NCBI GenBank assembly: GCA_031002005.1
Contig: JARYHS010008074.1
Coordinates: 182,552,494 to 182,616,493, forward strand
Reading direction: 5' to 3'
DNA: 64,000 bases
From: Vandiemenella viatica
Lineage: Eukaryota; Arthropoda; Insecta; Orthoptera; Morabidae
Shown: one piece after another, positions 25,409-37,240 of the stretch
Numbering within the stretch: position 1 is the first letter of the stretch
Layout of the letters: the number at the start of each line of letters is the position of its first letter
Notes under the pieces: generated by a model
The model's database searches: none
What the model was told of the DNA's origin: nothing
What the model saw: the letters and a program-made list of their open reading frames with translations, nothing else
Translations under genes and position numbers: made by a program

Positions 25409-26835
25409 TTTTAAGAAAGGAATTTTTCGTAATTCGACCCTTAAAGGGAAAAATGTCACTATTTCTAAAATGCTGTTTTTGGTATTATGAACCATTTATC
25501 TGCCTGTATTTCTATCTGAAATCATGTAATGAAGTATAATTAAGATCTCCCCTTGGTGATGTCATATATTAAGACAGTAATTTTTCGGAATTCAATCCTT
25601 AAAGGGCAAAAATATCAATATTTCTGCAACGCGTTTTTGTGTCACGAGCCATTTATCTCCCTTCATATCTAACCAATATAGATAAATGAGGTATCATATT
25701 AAAGATTAAGGTCTCCGCCGTGGTAACATTATATTTTAAGAAAGGAATTTTTTGTAATGACAATATTTCTAAAATGCTTTTTTTGTGTCTCGAGCCATTT
25801 AACTCACTGGATATCTAACTGAAGTCGATAAATGAAATAGGATTTTGAAGAATAATGGCTCAGCTTTGGGCAAATCATACAATAAGATTTTTTTTTTGTT
25901 GGGGGGCGGGGGGGTTGGGTGGTGAATTCAACCCTTAAAGGGAAAAAGCATCAGTTGTTCTACAACGCATTTTTGTGTCACAAGCCATTTATCTCCACTA
26001 ATATCTAACATAAATACAGTAGGTAAATGAGGTACCCTATTAAAGATTAAAGTCTCCGCCATGGTCACATTATATTTTAGAAAAGGAATTTTTCAAAATT
26101 CGACCCTTAAGAGGTATAAATGTCAATATTTCTAAAATGTGTTTTTGTATCTTGAGATATTTATCTCCCAGGATATCTAACCGATAAATGAAATTGACAA
26201 ATGACGTAAGATTATGAAGAGTAAAGTCTCCAGTTTGATTACATTGTATATTAATAAAGATTTTTTTTGGAATTTAACCCTTAATGAGAGAAATTATCAA
26301 TGGTTATCCAGCTAATTTTTGTGTCACAAACCATGAACCTCCATTAATATAATATAACTGAAATAGATAAATGAGGTATCATTCTAAAGATTAATGTCTC
26401 TGCTGTGGTCATATCATATTTCAATAATGGATTTTTTCTGAACTTAAATATCAGCATTTCTAAAATCCGTTTTTTGTGTCTTGAGACATTTATCTCTCCT
26501 GATTGTTAAATAAAATTGATAAACGAGGTATCATTTTAAAGACTTAGGTATTCTTAATGTTTTTGGATCCATTATACCATATTTTAAAAAATGAATTGTT
26601 CAAAATTCGACCCTTAAAGGGCAAAGTATTAATATTTCAACAACGAATCTTTTTGTCAAGAACAGTTTATCTCCCATAATACCCACAATTTTTTTTTTTT
26701 TTTTTTTTTTTTTTAACAGTAATTTATCTTCTTGGATACTTAACCAAAATCGATAAATGACATATTTTTTCAAAGAATAAGGTCTCCAATTAGAAAAATA
26801 AGAAAGAATTTTTCTGAATTTCATTATTAAAGTGG
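25409..26835 (+). repeat. 168-bp satellite array 1, right part
   Basis: Resumes the monomer interrupted at 24231 (TTAAGAAAGGAATTTTTCG) and continues for about 8.5 monomers with growing divergence. It includes a G-rich insertion (about 25895-25922) and a poly-T tract at 26690-26714. Together with the left part it makes about 15 monomers. The 87-codon minus-strand frame at 26600-26863 reads through the homopolymer and is not a gene. Confidence 0.8.
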
Positions 26836-27197
26836 TTGCGCATATGAGCCAGTTCAGAGCCATGTTGCTAGATTGCCGCAGCAGATATCACAAACTGTTT
26901 TTTTTTTGTACAATAAGTAACTTTTTGGATTTTTTTCTGTTATGAAAACATTTCTGTTTTGCTATATAATACTAATGTAAACTTTTTATACTACAGAGAA
27001 GGTGCATTTTGTTCAAATTTGTTTGAATTCTGTTAGGGACAGTGACAGTTTGTTGTAGCTACAGTGAGTTTTAAATTTTCCTAATTGTTTCGTAATATGT
27101 TGTAAGTATTTTGATGCATACCTATTACACTAAACAAAAGTGCGGTTCTAATTTTCATTATATTACAAGTATTTTATTCGCGAAATTTTTGTCTAGT
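26836..27197 (+). repeat. satellite macro-unit tail, copy 1
   Basis: Non-satellite segment that follows array 1. Blocks shared with the second tail (28501-28740) are GCGCATATGAG / GCACATAAGAC, GCTAGATTGCCGCAGCAGATATC / its relative, ACCTATTACACTAA, and a CGCGAAATTTTTG / CACGAAATTTTCG block. It ends TCTAGTATATATTATTTC, leading straight into array 2. Confidence 0.7.
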
Positions 27198-28500
27198 ATA
27201 TATTATTTCAATAATGTGTTTTTTTTTTTTGTCACAAGCCATTATCTCCCTTCATACTTAACCAAAATCTATGAATGAGGTGTCACTTTAAAGTGTATGG
27301 TCTCCAATTTGGTCATATCATACTTTAAGAAAGGAATTTTTTGGAATTTGACCCTAAAAGGGCAAAAATGTTATTTATAAAATTCCGTTTTTTGTGTCAC
27401 TAGCCACTTATATCCCTGGATACCTAACCAAAATAGATAAATGATAAATAATTTTAAAGATTAAGTTCTGTGCTTTGCTGAAATTAAATATTAAGAAAGG
27501 ATTTTTTTTTTTAAATTCGACCCTTAAAGGTCAGAAGTATCTATATTTCTGCAACGTGTTTGTTCACCGCGAGCCATTTATCTCTCATGATCTCTAACCG
27601 ATATCAATAAATGAGGTTTCATTTTAAAGATTATGGTTTCTGCCATGAACTCAAAATATTTTAAGAAAGGTATTTTTCGGAATTCAACCCATAAAGTCCA
27701 AATCTACCATTATTTCCACAATGTATCTTTTTTGTCATGTGCTATTTCTCTATACTGATATAGAACCAAAATAGAGAAATGAGGTATTATTATAGAGAAT
27801 AAGGTCTCCGCTTTAATCAAATCATATTTTCAGAATGGAATTTTTCTCAATTAGACTCTTCAAGGTCAGAAGTACCAACATATATACAACGCATTTTTCT
27901 GTCATAAGCCATTTATCTTTCTTATTATCTATCCAATATAGATAAATGAAGTGTCATCTTAAAGATTAAGGCCTCTACACCGGTCACAACATACTTTAAG
28001 AAAGGAATTTTTCAGAATTTGACCCTTCAAGGTCAAAATTACCATTCTTTCATAATATTTTTTTTTTTTTTTTTTTTTTTTTTGACAAGCTATCTTCCTT
28101 GATATCTAACTGAAATCAAGAAATGAGGTATTATTTATAAAGTAAGGTCTCTGCTTTGATGAAATCATAATTTAAGAAGGGAATTTTTTGGAATTTGACA
28201 CTTAAAGGGCAAAATTATCATTATTTACACAACATATTTTTTTTCATGAGCCATTTATCTCCCTTGATATCTAATCAAAATAGATAAATCAGCAATCACG
28301 TTAAAGATTATGCTCTCTGGTTTAGCCACATCTCATCTCAAAACAGGATTCTTTCGGAATTTGATCCTTCAAAGACAAAAGTATTATTATTTCCATAACC
28401 TAACTTCATAAATGAAGTATCATTTAATAGATCAAGGTCTTTAATCTGCAACATTATAAACTGAGAACAAAATTTTTCGGAATTTGACATTAAAGGGCAA
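27198..28500 (+). repeat. 168-bp satellite array 2
   Basis: About 7-8 diverged monomers of the same satellite. The first monomer (TATATTATTTC...TGTCACAAGCCATTATCTCCC) matches the first monomer of array 1 (23104 onward) more closely than the others. Both arrays therefore start at the same point of a larger unit. Poly-T at 28058-28083. Confidence 0.8.
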
Positions 28501-28740
28501 AATTAGTAACTGTAAATGTCGTGCACATAAGACAGTTGATTGCCAAGCCGCTAGATAGCCGTAGCACATATCGCAGATATATTAATAAACTGATTCAACT
28601 TTTGTTAAGTACCTATTACACTAATAAAATAAACAATTGAAACAAATGAGGCAGTTCTTCTTTCAAACTTTACAAACCTGCAACCTTACTACTCATTGTA
28701 TTCACGAAATTTTCGCATGGGTTATCTGTTTAGTAAGAAT
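28501..28740 (+). repeat. satellite macro-unit tail, copy 2
   Basis: Shares ordered blocks with 26836-27197 and ends TTATCTGTTTAGTAAGAA. A relative of that ending (AATCTGTTTAGTACAATC) occurs just before array 1 (23078-23095). The arrangement is therefore tail-array-tail-array-tail. Confidence 0.65.
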
Positions 28741-29176
28741 TGTGCATTCTAGTTTTTCGATTTTTTTTCTCCTCATATTAATCTTGACATATGTTTAAAT
28801 GGAAATGTATTAGAGCTTTACTTCAGCTTGTTAATAAATACTTTATATTAAGTGCTTATTATGAATTTGTATATAACCTTACTTGCAATAAAGGTTTATA
28901 TCCATCAATGTGATTCTCACTGGATCTGGGAGAAATTTAACATTCCAATTGTAAAAGAAAATATATATTTATAAAAAAGGTATAAACGGATGACTGGAAA
29001 ATTGCCATTCCCCAGATTGTTAGCTACATTGCAATTAAAAATGGATAATAATACCGTAATAATAAACTATAACATGTCACAAAATTAATACAATTACTGT
29101 TCCTTTTGTGCCATTAAGGCTGCCCCATTTTATTAATGGAGAGCAAACTACAGTTTTAATATATCTAGCTGCTGTA

Positions 29177-29217
<41 letters not shown>

Positions 29218-29363
29218 AAAAGAAATAGAAAAAAGAAAGAAAAGGAAAGGAAGATAATTATAAAACAAATGATCATGTTTGATGTAAGTCTATTGGCAAA
29301 TAAAATAGTTATAAGACAGAAAAATAGTTTAGAATAATCAGATGTTCTATTTCAATCACTTAC
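28741..29363. other. no gene; (TA)n microsatellite at 29179-29214
   Basis: AT-rich DNA with a TA dinucleotide run of about 36 bases. It would be intron if the exon at 29364-29552 is real. CAATCACTTAC at 29353-29363 carries the predicted minus-strand donor. Confidence 0.5.
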
Positions 29364-29552
29364 ATGTTTCATGATGCCCCTCTTGACTCAACAAATTCCT
29401 GCGAAGTAATGCTGCTTTTAATTTTTTTGAATCTCTCTTTTGCTTTGTTTTATTCACAGTCTGTTTTTTTGATTTAGGTTTCAGAGTATTATGATTTGTT
29501 GTCTGTATTTGCTTTGCATCATCTAAACCATTATTTACAGGAGCATTATTGT
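29364..29552 (-). CDS. lysine-rich internal exon, possibly upstream exon of the MBD gene
   Basis: Minus-strand exon of 189 nt. The acceptor is ATTCTTTATAG (AG at 29553-29554) and the donor is ACAT|GTAAGTG (GT at 29363-29362), a strong consensus. It starts with two bases of a split codon, has 62 complete codons and ends with one base (phase 1 at both ends). The peptide is Asn/Gln-rich (NNAPVNNGLDDAKQ) and then very basic (KPKSKKQ, KTKQKRDSKKLKAALLRRN), like a disordered nuclear linker. The frame hits a stop just past the donor, as expected for an intron. There is no repeat copy in the window. One trailing base matches the two leading bases of the MBD exon at 38930, forming a Leu codon. The two lie on opposite strands, but a 1000-N gap lies between them. 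Alternatives are an exon of another minus-strand gene or chance. Function not recognised. Confidence 0.6.
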
Positions 29553-29940
29553 CTATAAAGAATAATGGTATTACTAAATTTAAAAAGAATCAAAATACAA
29601 ATTACACTTTATTTCTATGACATTAATTCTGATTTGATACCGAATATTAGCTTTTTCCTAAAACATATAGTACCTCACAAAAAACAATGCTATTTGTGTT
29701 AAAAATTCACATTTAATTTAACTGTTGATATAACAGGAGTACAACTGTTTTTAATGAATCAAAATAGTAATTTTTCATTATTTATTAAAATTCAATGAAT
29801 TAAGTATGTAAAATGTCATGCAAAAAACATTGCACTACTGAATAAACAACAGTTTTTTCTTCTTTTATTAGACCAGTAATTAAATTTAAGATAAATAGAA
29901 TTTCGTAAATTAATGCTTAAGGTTTGTTTGAAGGGTATCA
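29553..29940. other. no recognisable feature
   Basis: AT-rich DNA between the candidate exon and the LINE. No upstream exon was found here. Confidence 0.4.
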
Positions 29941-31960
29941 GCAGACATTGTTTTGGGAAAAATCATGCCTGGAAAGTGTGGCACCTGTCACAGACAGGTG
30001 GTATATGGTTTGGATTGCAATAGGTGTAAAAAGTGGTTTCACTGGGAATGTAGGGCAATTGGAAAGAGGGAATTAATTAAATGATGGTTTTCAGCGGTAT
30101 TGTCTGCTCTGATTAAAGGGTAGGAATCTTTCAGAACAGGATAGGAAAATTTCAGAGCAGGACGAAATGATCAGGGTGATGGGCGAAATGATTAGGGAAT
30201 TGCGTGAAAGGGTCAAGATCCTTAAGGCTCGGCCTATGGGAGTTCAGCCTGGGGGCTCAGCCTGTGGAAGCTGTGACTGTGGAGATGGTGCCTTTGGAGC
30301 CTGTCTGTGTGGAGGCTGTGCCTGTGGAGGCTAGGCCTCTGGAGGTTGTGCTTATGGATGCTGTGTCTGTGGAGGGTCTGCCTTTGGGTGCTAAAAGTAT
30401 AAATGTTGGATTTAGTGAGGAGGGTGAGAAGGATGGATTGGCACTGGTAACAGATTGTAGGAGAAATATAGTTAACAGGATGAAAAAGTTAGAGACTCTG
30501 GAAATTGTGAGGAGAAATAGGTTTGACCTGCTACCAGAGTCAGATGGAGAATAGCCTTGTGTAGCTCTAGGAGTAGGTAAGGTGCAGCAGGCATATAGGA
30601 AAATAGGTGTTGAAGGACAAAAATTGGAAGAAAAAGATTCTACTGTTAGGCAGTAGCCATGGCAGAGTTGTAGGTCCTCTTCTGCAGGATCAATTAGGCA
30701 AAGGCTATCAGTTCACAAGCTTTTTCAAACCCAGGGCAACATTAGGTCAGGTAATATAGGATATAGGTTCACTTTGTAGGAATTTCACTAAGGATTATAG
30801 AGTAGTGATAGTGGGAGGTGCGGGAAATAGTGATGATAGAAACGTGAGTTATAGTATAGAGAGTGACCCGAGGAAGGTGGTGAAGGAGGCGCAGCATACC
30901 AGGGTGGAACTCATGCAGGTCCTAAGTCACCATGATTGACCACAGTTGCGTCATACTGTAAGGCAGGTAAACAAGGAAACAGAGATGCTACCTGGAAAAG
31001 GCGTTAGTTCTGTTTTGGTGGTTGTGACTGTGAGCACCATTGGTAGGTGGGGTTTTACTAGGCATGTCCTACACCTAAATAGAAGGGGAAAGGGAGTACT
31101 TTCTGAGTCATTAGCTAAAGCTATACGGGAGTCCACTTCCAGTTATTAGATTAGGACTGTGCCTTTTTAGGTTAGGGGCTGCTGGTAAAAGGGATACTCG
31201 TTGTGGATGCACTACAGGAAACAATACAAATGCAAATGAAACAGATGAAGCTATTGAAATAATATTGGAATTGGGTACAGCTGAAAAGACAAAGGTTAAT
31301 GCTGAAAATATCATAAAGCCAAAAATAAGGATGTTATTGGTGAACTGTTACAGTATAATAAACAAAGTGATAGAATTTGCTTACTTAATGTAGCTACATG
31401 AACCGCAAGTGATTATAGGGATAGAGTCTTAAAGAAGGAGTACTAGACAATGTGGATTTCTCTGAAGGTTACAGAGTGTACCACAGAGACCAGAGGAGCA
31501 AATGGTGGAGGGGTATTCATACTGGTTAGCAAAGATTACTATGGTCTTTAGTGTTCGTAGATCATGACCATGAGTTATAGGGGTAGATTTTTGGGGTGAT
31601 AAAAAAGAAAAAAATCAGGGTATTGGCAGCTTATTGTAGTGGAAGAATGAATGATAAATATGAGATTCTTGGAGAGCAACTAAATTCACTTTCACAATTC
31701 AAAGGTAAGTGTAGGATGGTTATTATTGGAGGGGATTTATATTTACCAGGTGTCAGCGGGGTGGGAGATAAGATAAAAAACACAAAGGAACAGAGATTTG
31801 AAAATACCTTAATAAGGGAAGGAGGTTTTACACAAGTAGTAGAGAAATATGAGGGGACCAAAGATGTTGGATATCTTTCTAATAGAGCCTAGTGTATTGT
31901 AGTGTGTCAGGTAACTGAAGGAATAAGTGATCACTGTGCATTACTGATGAATATTAGTAA
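29941..31960 (+). pseudogene. 5' half of a CR1-like LINE (ORF1 and endonuclease), decayed
   Basis: ORF1 starts at ATG 29965. Its first 29 residues form a PHD-like zinc finger (Cys5, Cys8, Cys18, Cys21, His26, Cys29; ending CKKWFHWEC). Next comes a minisatellite-expanded linker (about 30235-30390), then a decayed region with VVIVGGAGNSDD (about 30795-30830) and FTRHVLHLNRRGKG (31053-31094), which are typical of the hydrolase-like C-terminal domain of CR1-type ORF1. ORF2 follows: LVNCYSIINKVIEF (about 31336), VIIGIES, then IRVLAAYCSGRMNDKY and MVIIGGDLYLPGVS (GDFN-type motif, frame 31596-31892) and EGISDHCALLMN (SDH motif, about 31918-31953) mark the endonuclease. It stops before the RT. The family is probably that of the RT at 24232-25408. 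Confidence 0.75.
30235..30390 (+). repeat. 15-bp minisatellite within LINE ORF1
   Basis: About ten imperfect copies of a 15-base unit close to CCTGTGGAGGCTGTG, encoding a degenerate PVEAV pentapeptide in one frame. The 15-base period keeps the frame open across 30204-30554. Tandem expansion of a linker is known in LINE ORF1 proteins. No function is claimed. Confidence 0.75.
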
Positions 31961-33498
31961 ACCAGTTGTAAACTACCTCAGAATTTTGTAAATTCTAACA
32001 AAACAGTTTATTTACAATAGAACGGGCAAAGGTGAAAGACACGACACCGCAGCCTTTCAGCCATATACACAGCAAATTAAAGTCAGAAAGTTAACTAATC
32101 AGTCAACACAGATACTGAACCAATCTTAATGAGTACAAATCACACTTTAAACATACCTAATAGCCGTAGTAGAGTATAATCCATCTCTGTATTGCAATAT
32201 TTTGTAACGAAATAATTTCACCATAACAAAACACTTTTCAACACTGTAAGAGCTCTTTACAATAATAATCAGCCTCTAGTTAATAAATATTGTCCTAAAG
32301 AAACAATAGGGTAGAATTTAAAGTCATTTAAACCAGAAAAAGCCAGTAATATAATATATCACGTAAACTTGCACTATAAACTTCATGAAACCATGTGTTT
32401 GAAGCAGTATTTGCAGTCAGCTGATAGTGTTAAACTAACTTAACAGACTTCAGCATAACATACTAAAATTCTAGAAAGACTTATATAGTTAGACAGTTTA
32501 AAAATTGTTTTAAAATGAAAGGCATTATAGTCTCCTCATGGTCATAGAAACTTTTAATTATTGCAAGCCAGTCACATAATTTCAGGGCAAGAAATAACCT
32601 TCAGAAAATGAAATAGCAACTTCTAAACCAAATTCCACAAAACTTTTTGAACAAATGATAGTACTGTAATGATAATAATAAAAAATAGCAATTGTTTGCT
32701 CATGGTGGCTTCAGTTATGATGGAACCAGGAGGCAGATATTTTCATAAATTAATTGCAAAGCAAATACAACAGCTACAGTCAAGATTAAATGCTTTTTGA
32801 GTAACTGGAAACTGGGAGAATAATTTAAAATATGCTTTAAAGCCAACAGAATAATATTTCCGCAGTTGGAAACTCGTTATGATGTAATAGACAGCACATT
32901 TAAACCTTTTTTCTATACAAATGAAGAAACTAGCCATAAATGGTATTAAACGAAAGATAATTGTATTAGAAGCAAAAAAAAAGTTTAAACTTTCAACTAT
33001 TAAAACTTTTTAAAATCACTTAAAATCACTTTTTTACGGCGAATCCGTTAATCCCACAGAAAATTTTATTATGACATAAAATTTTAGTTACACAAAAATC
33101 TACCTACTGATAAATTTTCAGAACACTATAGACTGCATTAGCTGAAATCGTAGAACTATTTTGTGAAGTTAGTGTAACCCTATGGTAAATTCCAAGAAGC
33201 CCATAAATAGAATCACAGGCACAGCCATCTCAAGGTTTTGTTCAGTTGTTGGGGTGCACGGGATGTAGCACGTTGTACTGTGCATGGCATGCTTTGGCAG
33301 AAGTGTTAGCAGGAAGCATGTCAGCCATGCATTGTCACAGACATCTTGGTTTTTGATAGCATGGTGCAACATTCATATCTGAGATGCAACTTTCAAATTT
33401 CAATATGGGGTTCAGTCTGTTTCATAGGATTTCATTTCCTACAATCATTTTTATTTGGTGAAGAAGTTTCTGATCTCAACTGTAATGCACGTGTAATT
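31961..33498. other. no recognisable feature
   Basis: AT-rich DNA up to the scaffold gap. A patch at about 33170-33350 is less AT-rich (GCACGGGATGTAGCACG) but has no recognisable coding content on either strand. Confidence 0.4.
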
Positions 33499-34498
33499 NN
33501 NNNNNNNNNNNNNNNNNNNNNNNNNNNNNNNNNNNNNNNNNNNNNNNNNNNNNNNNNNNNNNNNNNNNNNNNNNNNNNNNNNNNNNNNNNNNNNNNNNNN
33601 NNNNNNNNNNNNNNNNNNNNNNNNNNNNNNNNNNNNNNNNNNNNNNNNNNNNNNNNNNNNNNNNNNNNNNNNNNNNNNNNNNNNNNNNNNNNNNNNNNNN
33701 NNNNNNNNNNNNNNNNNNNNNNNNNNNNNNNNNNNNNNNNNNNNNNNNNNNNNNNNNNNNNNNNNNNNNNNNNNNNNNNNNNNNNNNNNNNNNNNNNNNN
33801 NNNNNNNNNNNNNNNNNNNNNNNNNNNNNNNNNNNNNNNNNNNNNNNNNNNNNNNNNNNNNNNNNNNNNNNNNNNNNNNNNNNNNNNNNNNNNNNNNNNN
33901 NNNNNNNNNNNNNNNNNNNNNNNNNNNNNNNNNNNNNNNNNNNNNNNNNNNNNNNNNNNNNNNNNNNNNNNNNNNNNNNNNNNNNNNNNNNNNNNNNNNN
34001 NNNNNNNNNNNNNNNNNNNNNNNNNNNNNNNNNNNNNNNNNNNNNNNNNNNNNNNNNNNNNNNNNNNNNNNNNNNNNNNNNNNNNNNNNNNNNNNNNNNN
34101 NNNNNNNNNNNNNNNNNNNNNNNNNNNNNNNNNNNNNNNNNNNNNNNNNNNNNNNNNNNNNNNNNNNNNNNNNNNNNNNNNNNNNNNNNNNNNNNNNNNN
34201 NNNNNNNNNNNNNNNNNNNNNNNNNNNNNNNNNNNNNNNNNNNNNNNNNNNNNNNNNNNNNNNNNNNNNNNNNNNNNNNNNNNNNNNNNNNNNNNNNNNN
34301 NNNNNNNNNNNNNNNNNNNNNNNNNNNNNNNNNNNNNNNNNNNNNNNNNNNNNNNNNNNNNNNNNNNNNNNNNNNNNNNNNNNNNNNNNNNNNNNNNNNN
34401 NNNNNNNNNNNNNNNNNNNNNNNNNNNNNNNNNNNNNNNNNNNNNNNNNNNNNNNNNNNNNNNNNNNNNNNNNNNNNNNNNNNNNNNNNNNNNNNNNN
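33499..34498. other. assembly gap of exactly 1000 N
   Basis: The round length indicates a placeholder for a gap of unknown size. Order and orientation across it are inferred by scaffolding, not by sequence. Reading frames spanning it are artefacts. Confidence 0.98.
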
Positions 34499-34799
34499 CA
34501 CTCTTTAATATATTAGCCAGACTTCTAAAATTATAATCTGATCCTCTACCATCGCTACCCCATCCACCTTAGAGAAGCCCAAACAGAGGGAAAACAGCCT
34601 GATGCATGAAGTAAAGAAAGACTCTCTATTGAATGAATTACATTTCCAAAAATCATGTTCCAATGGTTTTATGCCACCTGCTTAGAAGCATTTCTGAGGC
34701 TAAATAGTAATAATAATATCAGCACATATGCTTTCAACAACTGACTTTAAAATGGTTCCAGATCGGAAACTCCCCATTTGGAAGTAAATTGAAGGATAA
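34499..34799. other. flank of LTR D
   Basis: Unremarkable AT-rich sequence between the gap and the LTR. It includes a short GC-rich run (CACCTTAGAGAAGCCC) without coding support. Confidence 0.4.
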
Positions 34800-36620
34800 T
34801 GAGAAACTTCACCCCTATACTAGGGGTGAAGTATAGGCCTAGTACCTCAACTGAATATTCACTTGAAGTGAAAAGTTCTCTAAATCTGCATCAATAATTT
34901 TAAATGACCATGTAGCCTGCCTGGAATACTCAACTGAAATGCTTAACGGCCACCACAAAGCTTTTTTAACCCAAAGCTGAGGAAGGGTTTCAGTCTACTA
35001 TGAAATCAAAAAATTTCACTTGAATCAAAATTTCAAGTTTATTTTTAGAGTCACATTTCAGAAAATAGATGTTACAGTTGACTAGCCAATCGAAATGTTT
35101 CCAAAAATTGCAAAGTTATAAAAAGAAAGAAAGCTGGCCGGTACCCCTATTTGAAAAGTTCAAAGTTCAAAGTCATTACTAGTAGTTCATCAGAAAATTT
35201 AGCATGGTGGTCCATCAAGCCATGTGGTTACTCGAAGTATTTCCGGTTATAGCATGGCCTAACTGACACACACATACCATAACTAGTGCAGATTACTTTC
35301 TCACAACATTCCCGGAGAAAAGACCAAAAGACGAAATCAGAAAGAATAAAGACAAAAGACCAAACCATAAAGATGAAAGACCAAACGGTAAAGACAAAAG
35401 ACAAGAGACGAAAGACAGCCCCCTCTCCTAGGCTCCTGCCTAAATACCCCCATCCGCATACCACATGTATACCGACGCTTATTAAAAATAGTAAAAAATG
35501 ATTGTGATTATAGAAGGTGTTCAAACCTTAACTGCATGTAGTCTTGTATTCAAGTTACATAAAAAGTGTTTAGTGAGAATTCTCAAATGATTAGCTTGCT
35601 TGTAAACGAATTTAGTTTAACCGGTGTATTGGTAAAAAGGTTCCGAAAGTTAAGTAGTGATTCCCCTATTTCTATTTGAATTTATTCAATTTTTAGACAA
35701 CCCTGCTGGATTGCAAATTATCGCAATAAAATTAGTGTCATTGTGTTCTATAAAAATTCCTGATTCCAGTGGTGAAATTTTTATTAATATCGGTGGTTTA
35801 ATAGCAAAGTTATGAGTCTAACAAGATTGGGTTTCAAAACTGTTTAGCAAACCCTTGGTTTCTGGTTCATAATTATTAAAGTGTTGTTTATATCGAAAAG
35901 TGGAGTTACATGAATTTTCTTTGAAATTAGTTACGTGTTTTAACAGTTGTTTTATTCACGTAAGTGGCTTGGTTTAATTACAATCTAATTTCGAAATTAA
36001 CACGTTGTGATTAGTGACAAAATAACTTTCAAATTGATCTAAGATCTGTTCTACTCCATGAAATGTTCCGAAATTTTAATATGTTATACTAGATTTTTAT
36101 ATCTTTTTGGGAATCTACTTTTTAGTTTGAGAAATTATCAAAAACGTATGATGAAAAATGTTAAAAGTGAAAGTGTGTTCCATGAGGTGTTTAAAGTTTA
36201 TTTACGCTATTTACACATCCTGAAACTCCGGAATTTTAATGAATTTAGCTTTCTTTTGAATTATGATTATTTTTGAAATTACTTTACTGCCTCTAAAAGT
36301 GTTAAGAATTAGTGAAATGATCAGGTAGCCAAAATCTATTGTTTGCAAGATGGATAATAATGGATTACTCTATTCCAGGTAGTTTAAAAATTCTTTACTA
36401 ATAAAAATGTTTATTTAGTGCTTATGTTAAGTGTTGTGGGTCTTTACTGTCTTTAAATTTGTTTATTTACTAAGTTAGTCTGCAGTATCGGCTTCTGCAT
36501 GAAACGCTTCTTTCCTCCTATACTGGAAATGAAAATTATGTGTTTACTGGGAAGCTTACTCCCTCCCTTATGCTTTAAGCTAAGCAAACTAGAATTTACC
36601 ATAATTCTAAGGTGCTTAGA
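34800..36620 (+). mobile_element. diverged solo LTR, copy D (1.82 kb)
   Basis: Colinear with copies B and C: CCTAGTACCTCAACT lies 45 bases from the presumed TG start, exactly the same offset as in copy C. ACCATGTAGCC, GGCCACCACAAAGC and the 3' end AAACTAGAATTTACCATAAT...AAGGTGCTTAGA are also shared. The ends have changed (TGAGAAAC...CTTAGA) and the flanks do not match (ATAA versus AGAG), so no duplication is detectable. It contains a purine-rich minisatellite at about 35315-35420. Confidence 0.7.
35315..35420 (+). repeat. purine-rich minisatellite in LTR D
   Basis: Imperfect copies of about 17 bases around AAAGACAAAAGACCAAA. LTR B has a single related stretch at about 8025-8052, so the repeat has expanded in copy D. 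The 71- and 98-codon frames covering it, one on each strand, are low-complexity shadows. Confidence 0.65.
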
Positions 36621-37024
36621 AGAGTTACATGGTATCAACTGAAATCCTCATTGATAAATTGCAACACTGAGAGTGAGAAACTTGTGACTAATGAAACATC
36701 ACATTTTTGGATAATTTGTGATCTATTTTCATTGTTAGCTGATTGCAGCGCCTTAAGAATGTTATGTAGACATGGCTTTGTTATGATTAAAAGTTATTTC
36801 AGGAAATATAGAAGCAGTACAACATTTCAGTCCTCCCCTGCCCTTCTATGGAGAAGGTGAACTGCTTTGTTTGCTTTATTTCAGGGGAATAGTGTTTCTC
36901 CCAGGTTTTATCCAGTTACAAATCATTCAGTAAAATCTGCTATTTTCATTTCAAAGGGGGCTACATTTTTGTGTAGACATATGTCTCAGGACCTTGTATA
37001 CTTAAAATTCTGACCATGCTGGGT
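36621..37024. other. no recognisable feature
   Basis: Presumed intronic AT-rich DNA between LTR D and the SINE. No exon found. Confidence 0.4.
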
Positions 37025-37240
37025 GAGTGGTAATGCTCTGGCCTCACATTTGGGAGGACACAGGTTCAAATTCCCATGTGGCTATCCAGATTTCAGTTCT
37101 CCATGGTTTTCCAAAATCACTCCAGTTGAATGCCAGGATTGTTCCATCAGAAATGTTTGTTTCTGTTCCTTGACCCCAGTCCTTTCTCATCTCTAATGAC
37201 CTTAATGTTGATGAGGCGTAAAGTGATAACCACCATCTTA
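37025..37240 (+). mobile_element. tRNA-derived SINE, copy 2
   Basis: Same family as 17613-17835: A-box-like TGGGTGAGTGGTAATGCTCTGG near 37019, a decayed B box GGTTCAAATTCCC near 37063, then ATCCAGATTTCAGTTCTCC and CTCTAATGACCTTAA...GATGAGGCG. More mutated than the other copies, hence probably older. Confidence 0.75.

Noticed and set aside
23101..28500. CRISPR-like array (regular repeats)
   Set aside because: The whole 168-bp unit repeats in tandem without unique spacers; it is a satellite, and the DNA is eukaryotic.
29077..29268. 63-codon minus frame with a Tyr-Ile run
   Set aside because: Produced by the TA microsatellite.
33346..34536. Long reading frames on both strands across 33346-34536 and 33476-34501
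   Set aside because: They consist almost wholly of N and are assembly-gap artefacts.
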